Source of the DNA: JBAZDC01 sp041654595
Lineage (GTDB): Bacteria > Pseudomonadota > Gammaproteobacteria > Burkholderiales > Burkholderiaceae_B
Assembly: GCA_964551305.1 (NCBI GenBank)
Contig: CAZKBT010000085.1
Coordinates: forward strand, 1-10,665
DNA: 10,665 bases
Direction: 5' to 3'
The position numbers and the translations under genes are program-made. The notes below the pieces were generated by a model that saw only the letters and a list, made by a program, of their open reading frames with translations, was not told the origin of the DNA and did not search any database. Below are positions 1-6,101 of the stretch, piece after piece. Positions within the stretch are counted from its first letter, which is position 1; the number at the start of each line of letters is the position of its first letter.

Positions 1-26
1 CAAGCTGAATGATGAAAGCCTGAAGT

Positions 27-47
27 TTTTGGTATGTGTTTTGGTAT
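27..47. repeat. Two direct repeats TTTTGGTAT
   Basis: The nonamer TTTTGGTAT occurs at 27-35 and again at 39-47, a period of 12 bp, in an otherwise T-rich stretch directly upstream of the tRNA-like 3' end at 90-112. Short direct repeats beside a tRNA attachment site are typical of arm-type binding sites for tyrosine integrases or excisionases. That role is inferred only from position, since no integrase gene is in the window. Confidence 0.4.
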
Positions 48-89
48 TTTCATGGACTGCCTGCTGGGTAAGTCGCATGAATATTGACT

Positions 90-112
90 GTTCGAGTCTC
101 GCCGACGCACCA
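90..112 (+). other. tRNA 3'-end remnant, probable att site of an integrated element
   Basis: The stretch carries a T-loop-like TTCGAGT (91-97), a 3' T-stem-like CTCGC and a terminal CGCACCA, and a terminator begins 32 bp further on. The 5' side shows no partner T-stem (GACTG precedes the loop where GCGAG would be needed) and no anticodon or D arm, so only the last ~22 nt of a tRNA gene are present. Integration into a tRNA 3' end leaves such a displaced fragment at the far end of the element, followed by the tRNA's native downstream sequence. This places the element to the left and chromosome backbone to the right. One caution: the segment after the T-loop is 15 nt rather than the canonical 16, so the tRNA identity cannot be assigned and chance resemblance is possible. 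Confidence 0.45.
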
Positions 113-144
113 AGAATAGTCCCGAGAAGTCCGAAGCAAACTCC

Positions 145-178
145 AAGCCCATGATTCTTGAAGGAATATGGGCTTTTT
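145..178 (+). terminator. Intrinsic terminator after the tRNA remnant
   Basis: AAGCCCAT (145-152) pairs perfectly with ATGGGCTT (168-175). The stem continues past a single bulged G (153) with ATTC (154-157) pairing GAAT (164-167), leaving a 6-nt loop, and a run of five T (174-178) ends it. This is a textbook rho-independent terminator on the plus strand. It most likely served the original tRNA gene whose 3' end lies at 90-112. Confidence 0.75.
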
Positions 179-254
179 GTCGTCCAGGTCCGTACGATCG
201 ATTCCCGTCGGCCCGCTTGTTGGCGGGGCTCGACCGCCTGATTAACGGCATGGG

Positions 255-2318
255 TTATTGTGCAATGATGCGTGCCTGAACCAGCAGGGTGAAGTTTCGT
301 TCCGCATTGCCATTTTTCGAGTGACAAGGCAATTGATCATCGGTGAACTGGAGGTCGGGGTTGGCCGCGATGGCAAAGATCTCCCAGTCGCCCTGTGCCG
401 GTTCACCATAGAAGGCGTAACTCCCCAAGCCGTAGCGGGAAAACTGGTGGATCCCGTTTTTCCGGAAATGATCGTTGGGCAGCTTGAGCAGGGAAGTCGT
501 GCCCGAGGGCGACCTGACGGCGAAGCCGAGCGAGCCCAGGCAGACGTTCGCGCCCGATAGGCGGACTTGAAACTGGTCCACGGTTTGAGCCGCATCCCAC
601 TTGAACTTGCCCATCGATGTGACCTGTTGATACGGAAACGGGCCGCTACGGATCTGGGTTTCGTCGAGCGCGCGTACAGACGGGTTTGTTTCATTTGGCG
701 AGTTCAAATGCCAAAAGGCCATGGGCCGAAAATCCGGTATTTGAACATCCGCGGAGCGGCTCCTGCTCGAATCCTTCTTGTACTCCAGCGCCAGGGCGAC
801 CGCCTTTTCCGCATCCGGCACGCCAAATCCATACCAGTTGGAGTAGTCGTGGCCCGCCGCGTTGCGTTGCCAGCCCAGCTCCGGAGGAAAGGCCGTGGCG
901 CCGTCCACGATGTCGGCGGGCTTGCCCAACGTATTCAGGGGTTGGTTGGTGCGAAGATCCATCAGGGTGCTCGAGGGCGGCTGACTTGACCGGCGGACGG
1001 CAAGTTCGTAGTTCTCGTCCACTTTGCGAGCCGACAGACGCAGGATGTCGCGCACGTCGCGCCACGTCAATTCTGGATTGGCGCTGAGTACCAGGGCCGC
1101 GACACCCGCGATGGTGGGTGCGGACGCGGAGGTGCCGTTTATATAGGCATAGTCGCAGTTGGGGTTATCGGGCTTGCCATCGCGTTCTGTTTGCCCTCGC
1201 AGGAAAGGTGTGTTCGCGCGGGCGTTGCTGGGTCCGTGGACACAATCTTTTAGATCCGTGGTAAAGATGGTCGGGCCGTCTTTGCCGTAGTCGCTGCGTT
1301 CGCCATAATCGCCTTGGTTGCCGTACTCGCCCGCCATGCCGGTTACCCAGATCACCGACCCCGCGCTGCTGTACTGGCTGGCCGAGCCCTGGGCGTTGAG
1401 TCCAGCTATTGTGAGGATGTTGGGTTCAAGAGTGAGTGTATCGTTGGCGGGGTTGACGCAGCTGAAGCCGCCCGATTCGCATTTTTTGGGGTTGAATCCG
1501 TAGTGGAAGCTGTTTCCCGCCGACTTGATGAAGATGGCGCCCTTGCCGTTGCGCAGTTTCTTCAAGCCTCGGGCAGCGGCGGTTCGATCGCGCCCGATGT
1601 CGGACTCATATGAGTAAGCTAGCGTGTCAAGCCCATAAGACACGTTAAAAACGTCTCCCTGGCTGGACCAGGGCGCTCCGCCGTAGGATGCGAGAAGATG
1701 GCTTGGAGGAGCGTGGAGAGAGTCGGCTCCGCCTAGATTGACTCGCGGCGCAATACCCATGACGCCTAGGCCGTTCTGTGCGGCCGCAATGATGCCGGCG
1801 ACGTTGGTGCCGTGGGCATCGTCGGGTTTGGGTTGGGGCGAGTGCGTCTTGGTGGTGAAACTCCAGGATAGCGCAGTCTTGAAATTGGGCAACAGATCTT
1901 CGTGCAACTCGTCGAAGCCCCCGTCCAGCACCAGCATGTTCACGCCTTGGCCTTTGAAGCCTTGTCGATGTACCGGTTCGACGTTGAGGTCCATGCCGCT
2001 GCCGAACGTGTCCGGGAAGCCGTTGAAATAGCTGTTTTTATAGTTCAGCGCCCACTGGAACGCGTACAGCGGCTCCGTCTCGCCTGTAGACGTGTCCACG
2101 TCGCAGGGATAGGCGTCGTTGCAGGAATAGTCATCGTCGTCACAGGGATGGATGGGTATTTCGCGAGCGGAAACGCTCATCGTCCGGGCCGAAGTAGCCG
2201 TCCCACAGGCGGAGGGCTTGTCCAAGCCTGAGCCGCTACCATCACAGGCGGCCAGCAGCGTGGCGATCACAAGGAGCAGGTTAGAGCGCATCGCTTGTAT
2301 TTTGAGGATGGTTTCCAT
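255..2318 (-). CDS. S8 subtilisin-like serine protease, lipoprotein, with C-terminal P domain
   Basis: The protein is a secreted endopeptidase of the subtilase (S8) family, 687 aa from this start. The N-terminus has Lys/Arg, a hydrophobic stretch and a lipobox LLAAC, so Cys25 would be lipidated by the prolipoprotein pathway. The +2 residue is Asp, the inner-membrane retention signal known in E. coli. A Cys- and Asp-rich linker follows (about residues 38-80). The catalytic triad is visible: Asp132 (VLDGG), His169 (DAHGTNVAG) and Ser397 (NGTSASAP), with oxyanion Asn269 (SAGNS). Residues ~572-684 resemble a P/Homo B domain (VRSPSGT, GDWEIFA), as found in proprotein convertases and bacterial proteases. 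ATG at 2327 would add three residues. 2318 is preferred because a GGA lies 9 nt upstream, but neither site has a strong Shine-Dalgarno. It is a single gene with no partner beside it. The substrate is unknown; the family call is secure. Confidence 0.93.
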   Translation of the reverse strand: METILKIQAMRSNLLLVIATLLAACDGSGSGLDKPSACGTATSARTMSVSAREIPIHPCDDDDYSCNDAYPCDVDTSTGETEPLYAFQWALNYKNSYFNGFPDTFGSGMDLNVEPVHRQGFKGQGVNMLVLDGGFDELHEDLLPNFKTALSWSFTTKTHSPQPKPDDAHGTNVAGIIAAAQNGLGVMGIAPRVNLGGADSLHAPPSHLLASYGGAPWSSQGDVFNVSYGLDTLAYSYESDIGRDRTAAARGLKKLRNGKGAIFIKSAGNSFHYGFNPKKCESGGFSCVNPANDTLTLEPNILTIAGLNAQGSASQYSSAGSVIWVTGMAGEYGNQGDYGERSDYGKDGPTIFTTDLKDCVHGPSNARANTPFLRGQTERDGKPDNPNCDYAYINGTSASAPTIAGVAALVLSANPELTWRDVRDILRLSARKVDENYELAVRRSSQPPSSTLMDLRTNQPLNTLGKPADIVDGATAFPPELGWQRNAAGHDYSNWYGFGVPDAEKAVALALEYKKDSSRSRSADVQIPDFRPMAFWHLNSPNETNPSVRALDETQIRSGPFPYQQVTSMGKFKWDAAQTVDQFQVRLSGANVCLGSLGFAVRSPSGTTSLLKLPNDHFRKNGIHQFSRYGLGSYAFYGEPAQGDWEIFAIAANPDLQFTDDQLPCHSKNGNAERNFTLLVQARIIAQ

Positions 2319-2327
2319 AAGGAACAT

Positions 2328-2634
2328 TCCAGACTATGTCTTGGTGGCCGTTGTGTTTTCTTCTCGTAATCGATCCGTCATATGCGCTGCTTGCAGGCGC
2401 TCATATAGAGCCGTTAAAAACAGTGGTCCCCACCCGATTACACATCGATACCGAGTCCCAGCCCAAGCCGTTTTCGATGAATCCGCTGATTTGCTCGACG
2501 AATCGTACGGGCTTCGCGCTGCGCGGGTCGGTAATACTCTTCATTTCGGTAACAACTTTTTTGGCACGCTGCGTCGTGCCGGAGCCGAGTTTGCGGCGGC
2601 GGGGATGGAAACAGCGGACGAGAAACGCCGTGGA
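2328..2634. other. Intergenic stretch without a clear gene
   Basis: These ~300 bases separate the protease start from the stop of the DUF1841 gene; both are on the minus strand. Plus-strand open frames here read as low-complexity Arg/Pro or hydrophobic strings with no ribosome binding site and are judged spurious. The only coding-like signal is a short minus-strand frame (2401-2544, listed separately). The stretch should also hold the protease promoter, but I see no convincing -35/-10 pair. Confidence 0.5.
2401..2544 (-). CDS. Small hypothetical ORF or decayed gene fragment (47 aa)
   Basis: A 47-aa frame starts MKSITDPRSAKPVRF and contains VEQISGFIENGLGWDSV. Amino-acid composition is balanced and third positions are GC-rich, unlike the other frames here. 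The open frame extends upstream without a stop back to 2637, the stop codon of the DUF1841 gene, and lies in that gene's frame; coding-like composition begins around 2590. No Shine-Dalgarno precedes the ATG (the upstream bases are AAAAAAGTTGTTACC). I do not recognise the family. It could be the remnant of a longer gene that lost its 5' end, or chance. Confidence 0.22.
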   Translation of the reverse strand: MKSITDPRSAKPVRFVEQISGFIENGLGWDSVSMCNRVGTTVFNGSI

Positions 2635-3060
2635 TCAGCGTGTCGCGTAGCGCCGTATCAGATCCAGATATTTGTCGTTGTCGAACGGCGCGCCCAGGCG
2701 TTGCGCTTCCCAAATGAGCTCTCCCAGCGCATCCATGACGATGTGGGCGGCGTCGTGGGCGTCATGGGTGGCCAGCAGGGATTTATAGGTTTCGACGATG
2801 CCTGGCGGTTGGTTGATGGACAGTTGCTCGTTGATGGCCAAGTGCATCGACAAATGCAGAAACGGATTGGTCTGGCCTTTTTCCACCGCGTAATCGGCGG
2901 CCAGGTAGTCGGGATCTTCCAGCGCGGCGTGATACTCGGGATGCAGCTTTACCAGGTCGACAGCCATGGTTTCCAGGGGGGTCAACACGTGCCTGGATCG
3001 GTGTTTTTGCCACGCCTCGGCAAAAAATTGCCGGACCTGGTCTCGCGATGGATTGAACAT
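2635..3060 (-). CDS. DUF1841 family protein
   Basis: A 141-aa cytoplasmic protein of the DUF1841 family, conserved in beta- and gammaproteobacteria and of unknown function. Recognisable family stretches are the N-terminus MFNPSRDQVRQFF, the central NPFLHLSMHLAINEQL and the C-terminal HDAAHIVMDALGELIWEAQR. It is mostly helical and rich in His, with no signal peptide or membrane segment. The MFNPS start (3060) is chosen because the family begins there. In-frame ATGs at 3084, 3096 and 3111 would add up to 17 poorly conserved residues, and none has a strong Shine-Dalgarno. It is divergent from icd with about 165 bp between the two starts. Length is normal for the family. Confidence 0.88.
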   Translation of the reverse strand: MFNPSRDQVRQFFAEAWQKHRSRHVLTPLETMAVDLVKLHPEYHAALEDPDYLAADYAVEKGQTNPFLHLSMHLAINEQLSINQPPGIVETYKSLLATHDAHDAAHIVMDALGELIWEAQRLGAPFDNDKYLDLIRRYATR

Positions 3061-3142
3061 GGCATTTCGATGTGGGTAATTTTCCATTTTATCCGACATG
3101 GGCGGCGTCAATCAGGGCTTTCCACATGAAATTGCCGCTGTC

Positions 3143-3171
3143 TTGCCTAATTTAGGCTACACTACTCTTAT
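3143..3171 (+). promoter_or_regulatory. Candidate sigma-70 promoter for icd
   Basis: TTGCCT (3143-3148) and TCTTAT (3166-3171) are 17 bp apart, each matching four of six consensus bases, in a short AT-rich stretch between the divergent DUF1841 and icd genes. The overlapping TATATA (3169-3174) is a better -10 but at 20 bp spacing. The call rests on motif matching and location only. Confidence 0.3.
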
Positions 3172-3224
3172 ATAAGACTGTAGTTTTATTTAACATTTCT
3201 CGTCTGGATACAACTGGAGCGTTC

Positions 3225-4481
3225 ATGTCCTATCAGCACATCAAGGTCCCTGCCGAGGGCCAGAAAATCACGGTCAACAGCGATTTCTCGCTCAATGTCC
3301 CTGACCAGCCCATCATCCCCTACATCGAAGGCGATGGCACGGGCGCTGACATTACGCCGGTCATGCTCAAGGTTGTCGACGCCGCGGTGGCCAAGGCCTA
3401 CGCCGGCAAGCGCAAGATCCACTGGATGGAAGTCTATGCGGGCGAGAAATCGACCAAGGTCTATGGTCCAGACGTCTGGCTGCCCGAAGAAACGCTCGAC
3501 GCCGTCAAGGAATACGTCGTCTCCATTAAAGGACCGCTGACCACGCCCATTGGCGGCGGCATCCGGTCGCTGAACGTGGCGCTGCGCCAGCAGCTGGACC
3601 TGTATGTCTGCCTGCGACCGATCCAATACTTCAAGGGCGTGCCTTCGCCGGTCAAAGAGCCCGAAAAAACCAACATGGTAATCTTCCGCGAAAACTCGGA
3701 AGACATCTACGCCGGCATCGAGTTCGCCGCCGAATCCGAGCAGGCCAAGGCCTTGATCGCGTTCCTGCAGGACAAGCTGGGCGTGAACAAGATCCGCTTT
3801 CCCAATACGTCGGGCATCGGCGTCAAGCCCGTGTCGCGCGAAGGAACCGAGCGCCTGGTCCGCAAGGCCATTCAATATGCCATCGACAATGACAAGCCCA
3901 GCGTGACCCTGGTCCACAAGGGCAATATCATGAAGTTCACCGAAGGCGGATTCCGTGATTGGGGCTACGAGTTGGCCCGCAAGGAGTTCGGCGCCGAGCT
4001 GATCGACGGCGGCCCGTGGTCCAAGTTCAAGAACCCCAAGACCGGCCGCGAAATCGTCATCAAGGATTCGATCGCCGATGCCTTCCTGCAGCAAATCCTG
4101 CTGCGCCCGGCCGAATACTCGGTGATCGCGACGCTGAACCTGAACGGCGACTACGTCTCCGACGCGCTGGCGGCTCAGGTCGGCGGCATCGGCATCGCTC
4201 CCGGCGCCAACTTGTCCGACTCGATCGCCATGTTCGAGGCCACGCACGGCACGGCGCCCAAGTATGCCGGCAAGGACTATGTGAATCCGGGTTCGGAAAT
4301 CCTGTCGGCGGAAATGATGCTGCGCCACATGGGCTGGACCGAAGCGGCCGACCTCATCATCAGCAGCATGGAAAAATCGATCTTGTCGAAGAAGGTCACG
4401 TACGACTTCGCCCGTCTGCTCGAAGGCGCGACGCAGGTTTCGTGCTCGGGCTTTGGCCAAGTCATGATCGACAACATGTAA
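3225..4481 (+). CDS. icd: NADP-dependent isocitrate dehydrogenase
   Basis: The enzyme oxidatively decarboxylates isocitrate to 2-oxoglutarate with NADP+ in the TCA cycle; it is a cytoplasmic homodimer. At 418 aa it is almost the length of E. coli Icd (416 aa) and aligns through its landmarks with a two-residue offset. Ser115, in GGGIRSLNVALRQQLDL, corresponds to E. coli Ser113, the substrate-binding serine phosphorylated by AceK. Lys346-Tyr347 in HGTAPKYAGKD correspond to the NADP-selecting Lys344/Tyr345. LNGDYVSDALAAQVGG holds the metal-binding Asp residues. GGAG (3216-3219) sits 5 nt before the ATG. Nothing is truncated or odd. Inactivation by an AceK kinase/phosphatase is possible, as the site is intact, but no aceK is in the window. 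Confidence 0.98.
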   Translation: MSYQHIKVPAEGQKITVNSDFSLNVPDQPIIPYIEGDGTGADITPVMLKVVDAAVAKAYAGKRKIHWMEVYAGEKSTKVYGPDVWLPEETLDAVKEYVVSIKGPLTTPIGGGIRSLNVALRQQLDLYVCLRPIQYFKGVPSPVKEPEKTNMVIFRENSEDIYAGIEFAAESEQAKALIAFLQDKLGVNKIRFPNTSGIGVKPVSREGTERLVRKAIQYAIDNDKPSVTLVHKGNIMKFTEGGFRDWGYELARKEFGAELIDGGPWSKFKNPKTGREIVIKDSIADAFLQQILLRPAEYSVIATLNLNGDYVSDALAAQVGGIGIAPGANLSDSIAMFEATHGTAPKYAGKDYVNPGSEILSAEMMLRHMGWTEAADLIISSMEKSILSKKVTYDFARLLEGATQVSCSGFGQVMIDNM

Positions 4482-4487
4482 GGTCGC

Positions 4488-4562
4488 CGCGCCGCGTTTC
4501 CCGGCGGGGGCCGGCCCTCGGCATCGTCCAGGCTGCCGGCTTGGCCTGTGGGAAACGGCGCG
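4488..4562 (+). repeat. Long imperfect inverted repeat downstream of icd
   Basis: CGCGCC-gc-GTTTCCC (4488-4502) pairs with GGGAAAC-GGCGCG (4550-4562): 13 base pairs interrupted by one 2-nt bulge. Within it, GCCGGC at 4510-4515 can pair with GCCGGC at 4535-4540. This would fold the first part of the icd 3' untranslated region into a large structure starting 6 nt after the stop codon. A role as an mRNA-stabilising or decay-blocking element is inference. Confidence 0.5.
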
Positions 4563-4567
4563 TCGAA

Positions 4568-4609
4568 CCCGGCCTCGTTCACGGATCGCATCGTGGGCGG
4601 GGCTTTTTT
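4568..4609 (+). terminator. Probable intrinsic terminator of icd
   Basis: A bulged hairpin can form with CCC (4568-4570)/GGG (4599-4601), GCC (4572-4574)/GGC (4596-4598) and CACG (4580-4583)/CGTG (4592-4595), about 10 bp in all. It is followed directly by six T (4604-4609). The T run right after GGGGC is the strongest cue; the bulges make the stem imperfect. Confidence 0.45.
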
Positions 4610-4638
4610 GCCTCACGGCCCGCAACGGGCTGGGATGC

Positions 4639-5472
4639 TCATACTTCGATGACGAGCCGTTCCTGGAAGGCGTCATGCTCGCCTTTGTCGTAGTAGCCCC
4701 TGGGGTTGGATATCACCCTGCACGAATAGGGGCGGCCGCGTTCGACGCCGGAGACGGTGAAGTCGTTCGCGCAGTGCAGATGGCCGTGCATCCAGACGTC
4801 GGCCAGCGGCAGCAGGTCGTCCAGCGCGTTGCAGAAGCCTGCCGTGCCTGGCGTCAAGCCATAGCGTGGATCGGCGCTGTCCAAGGTGGGCGCGAAGTGC
4901 GTCACCGCCACCGTCTTGCCCTCGAACGGGCGTGCCAGGGCATCGCGCAGCCATTGCTGGCATTCCTTTCCCAGTTCGCGCATATCTTCGGCAAACAGTG
5001 GCTTGCCGTCTTTCAAGGTCGTGTTCTTGCTCAAATAGAAATCCGCGGCGCGATAGGCCTTTTCCAGCGCTTTCCGCCGTTGGGTCGCGCTGGCCTGGCT
5101 TCTGGCCAAGGCTTCGAAATCGCTCCACAGAACCGTGCCGATGAAACGGACCGTTCCCATCGTGATGGTTTCCCGGTCCAGCCATTCGATGCCCAGGTCG
5201 CCGCAGATTCTTTTCAACTTTGCATAAGTGGCGTCGTAATCGAGCGAGTCGAATTCGTGATTGCCGGGAATATAGAGCACCCGCGGCCATTGTGCCCGGG
5301 GGTGGCGAGGGGAAAAGCGGCCTAATCCGAAGTCGCTTTCCGTCAGGGCGGATCTGGGGTGGCAGGAACCGATGTCTCCGGCTAGAACAAGGACGTCGAC
5401 ATCTTGCGCGGCTTGTGGCATAAACGCAGGTTCGTATTCGAGATGAAGATCGGAAATCAGTTGGATACGCAT
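4639..5472 (-). CDS. Calcineurin-like metallophosphoesterase
   Basis: A 277-aa protein of the calcineurin-like phosphoesterase superfamily, binding two metal ions and hydrolysing an unknown phospho-ester. The metal-site motifs occur in order: Asp8/His10 in SDLHLE, Asp33 in AGDIGS, Asn71-His72 in GNHEFD, His192 in VTHFAP, and His231/His233 in HGHLH. No signal peptide is present, so it is probably cytoplasmic. The start at 5472 is chosen because the family begins directly at the hydrophobic strand before DxH (MRIQLISDLH). The frame is open for a further 104 codons upstream, but that part is antisense to the neighbouring membrane-protein gene and does not look coding. The Shine-Dalgarno is weak. 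It is divergent from the DMT_6 gene and convergent with icd. The specific substrate (nucleotide, cAMP, protein) cannot be told. Confidence 0.9.
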   Translation of the reverse strand: MRIQLISDLHLEYEPAFMPQAAQDVDVLVLAGDIGSCHPRSALTESDFGLGRFSPRHPRAQWPRVLYIPGNHEFDSLDYDATYAKLKRICGDLGIEWLDRETITMGTVRFIGTVLWSDFEALARSQASATQRRKALEKAYRAADFYLSKNTTLKDGKPLFAEDMRELGKECQQWLRDALARPFEGKTVAVTHFAPTLDSADPRYGLTPGTAGFCNALDDLLPLADVWMHGHLHCANDFTVSGVERGRPYSCRVISNPRGYYDKGEHDAFQERLVIEV

Positions 5473-5492
5473 AAGCTTTATATTGCCATGTC

Positions 5493-5550
5493 GCTGGCGT
5501 GTTGCGCCAGCCCACTTTCCCGGGTGAAGGAGCCGGCGTCCGTTCGCCGG
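5493..5550. other. Two GC-rich hairpins between divergent genes
   Basis: GCTGGCG (5493-5499) pairs perfectly with CGCCAGC (5505-5511) over a 5-nt loop, and CCGGCG (5533-5538) pairs with CGCCGG (5545-5550) over a 6-nt loop. They lie in the 145-bp gap between the phosphoesterase and DMT_6 starts. Neither is followed by a T run in either direction, so they do not look like terminators. They could be leader structures or protein sites. I could not match them to a known riboswitch. Confidence 0.35.
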
Positions 5551-5617
5551 GCCGGTCCCAAGCGAGGCATTCCCATGATCAACGCTAACCGCAGGTTCGT
5601 ATCCGTCTGAGGCCATC

Positions 5618-5959
5618 ATGCAAAAACTGCTGCCCGTCGCCATGCTGGTCTTGTCCAACGTTTTCATGACGGTTGCCTGGTACGGCCATTTGAAGTACCC
5701 CAATAGCCCGCTGGCCAAAGCGGTCCTGATCAGCTGGGCGATCGCCTTGTTGGAGTACTGCCTGGCGGTGCCGGCCAACCGCATCGGCCATGCCGTTTAC
5801 TCCACCGCCCAGCTCAAGACCATGCAGGAGGTCATTACGCTGGTGGTCTTCGCCGGCTTTTCGGTGTTCGTCCTGAAAGAGAGCCTGACAGTCAATCACG
5901 TGCTCGGATTTTCTTTGATCGCCTTGGGCGCCTATTTCATTTTCAGGGGACCTTTTTAG
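5618..5959 (+). CDS. DMT family protein (DUF486/DMT_6), small membrane protein
   Basis: A 113-aa inner-membrane protein of the DMT_6 (DUF486) group of the drug/metabolite transporter superfamily; its transported solute is unknown. Four hydrophobic helices are visible at about residues 4-22, 32-51, 71-87 and 93-110. The segment AQLKTMQEVITLVVFAGFSV is the characteristic conserved stretch before and in helix 3. The length is normal for these four-helix proteins, which may act as dimers like other small DMT members. TGAGG (5608-5612) lies 5 nt before the ATG. It is a single gene divergent from the phosphoesterase; the following operon has its own AT-rich control region. Confidence 0.9.
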   Translation: MQKLLPVAMLVLSNVFMTVAWYGHLKYPNSPLAKAVLISWAIALLEYCLAVPANRIGHAVYSTAQLKTMQEVITLVVFAGFSVFVLKESLTVNHVLGFSLIALGAYFIFRGPF

Positions 5960-6015
5960 CGGTAGGCTTCGGGATTACCCTTGATTGACTGGCTTGCCGA
6001 ATTTCCGTAAATTTA

Positions 6016-6059
6016 TATCGAAACCGATAAAAACTGAATTGATATAACCGAAACCGATA
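6016..6059. promoter_or_regulatory. Two operator-like repeats CGAAACCGATA upstream of the amidohydrolase/TRAP operon
   Basis: CGAAACCGATA occurs at 6019-6029 and 6049-6059, exactly 30 bp (about three helical turns) apart. The first copy is part of a perfect inverted repeat TATCG-AAAC-CGATA (6016-6029). The second keeps the right half and has a diverged left half. Both sit in an AT-rich island just before the first gene of the operon. This is the form expected for a dimeric transcription regulator binding two sites on one face of the DNA. The regulator itself is not in the window. Confidence 0.55.
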
Positions 6060-6065
6060 TTTAAT
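6039..6065 (+). promoter_or_regulatory. Candidate promoter of the amidohydrolase/TRAP operon
   Basis: TTGATA (6039-6044) and TTTAAT (6060-6065) each match five of six sigma-70 consensus bases, with a slightly short 15-bp spacer. The second operator-like repeat (6049-6059) falls between them, a position where a bound repressor would block RNA polymerase. Transcription would start near 6072, which supports translation from the downstream GTG at 6102 rather than from the ATG at 6081. Confidence 0.4.
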
Positions 6066-6101
6066 TTTTTGTCGATTTGAATGTCGGGTGGGAGACGAGT
6101 C

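Noticed and set aside
2..153. Plus-strand frame open from the window start through the tRNA-like segment to a TGA at 151-153
   Set aside because: It runs through the tRNA remnant and into the terminator stem, has an unlikely composition and no family resemblance. I cannot show that it is the end of an integrase.
197..232. GC-rich hairpin-like sequence (GCCCGC ... GCGGGGC) past the protease stop
   Set aside because: The stem is imperfect and no T run follows on the minus strand, so it is not supported as the protease terminator.
567..989. Long plus-strand open frames inside the protease gene (also 1314-1613 and 2152-3129)
   Set aside because: They are antisense to a gene with a complete catalytic triad, are rich in Arg/Gly/Val from GC-skewed codons, and show no motif or ribosome binding site.
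3186..4676. 496-aa minus-strand open frame opposite icd
   Set aside because: It exists because the GC-rich icd codons leave few stops on the other strand. The translation is Asp/Gly/Arg/Val-rich and resembles no family.
5493..5550. Guanidine-II (mini-ykkC) riboswitch, suggested by two hairpins before a DMT gene
   Set aside because: That class needs ACGR loops in both hairpins. The loops here are TGTTG and TCCGTT on the gene's strand.
5551..5618. tRNA-like string GCAGGTTCGTATCC just before the DMT_6 gene
   Set aside because: The T-loop lacks the conserved A58, the T-stem has mismatches, and no acceptor, D or anticodon arm can be drawn upstream. It is probably coincidence.
5473..5784. N-terminal extension of the phosphoesterase to 5784
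   Set aside because: The family starts at MRIQLISDLH. The extension is antisense to the DMT_6 gene and crosses the two hairpins, and no homologous domain is visible.
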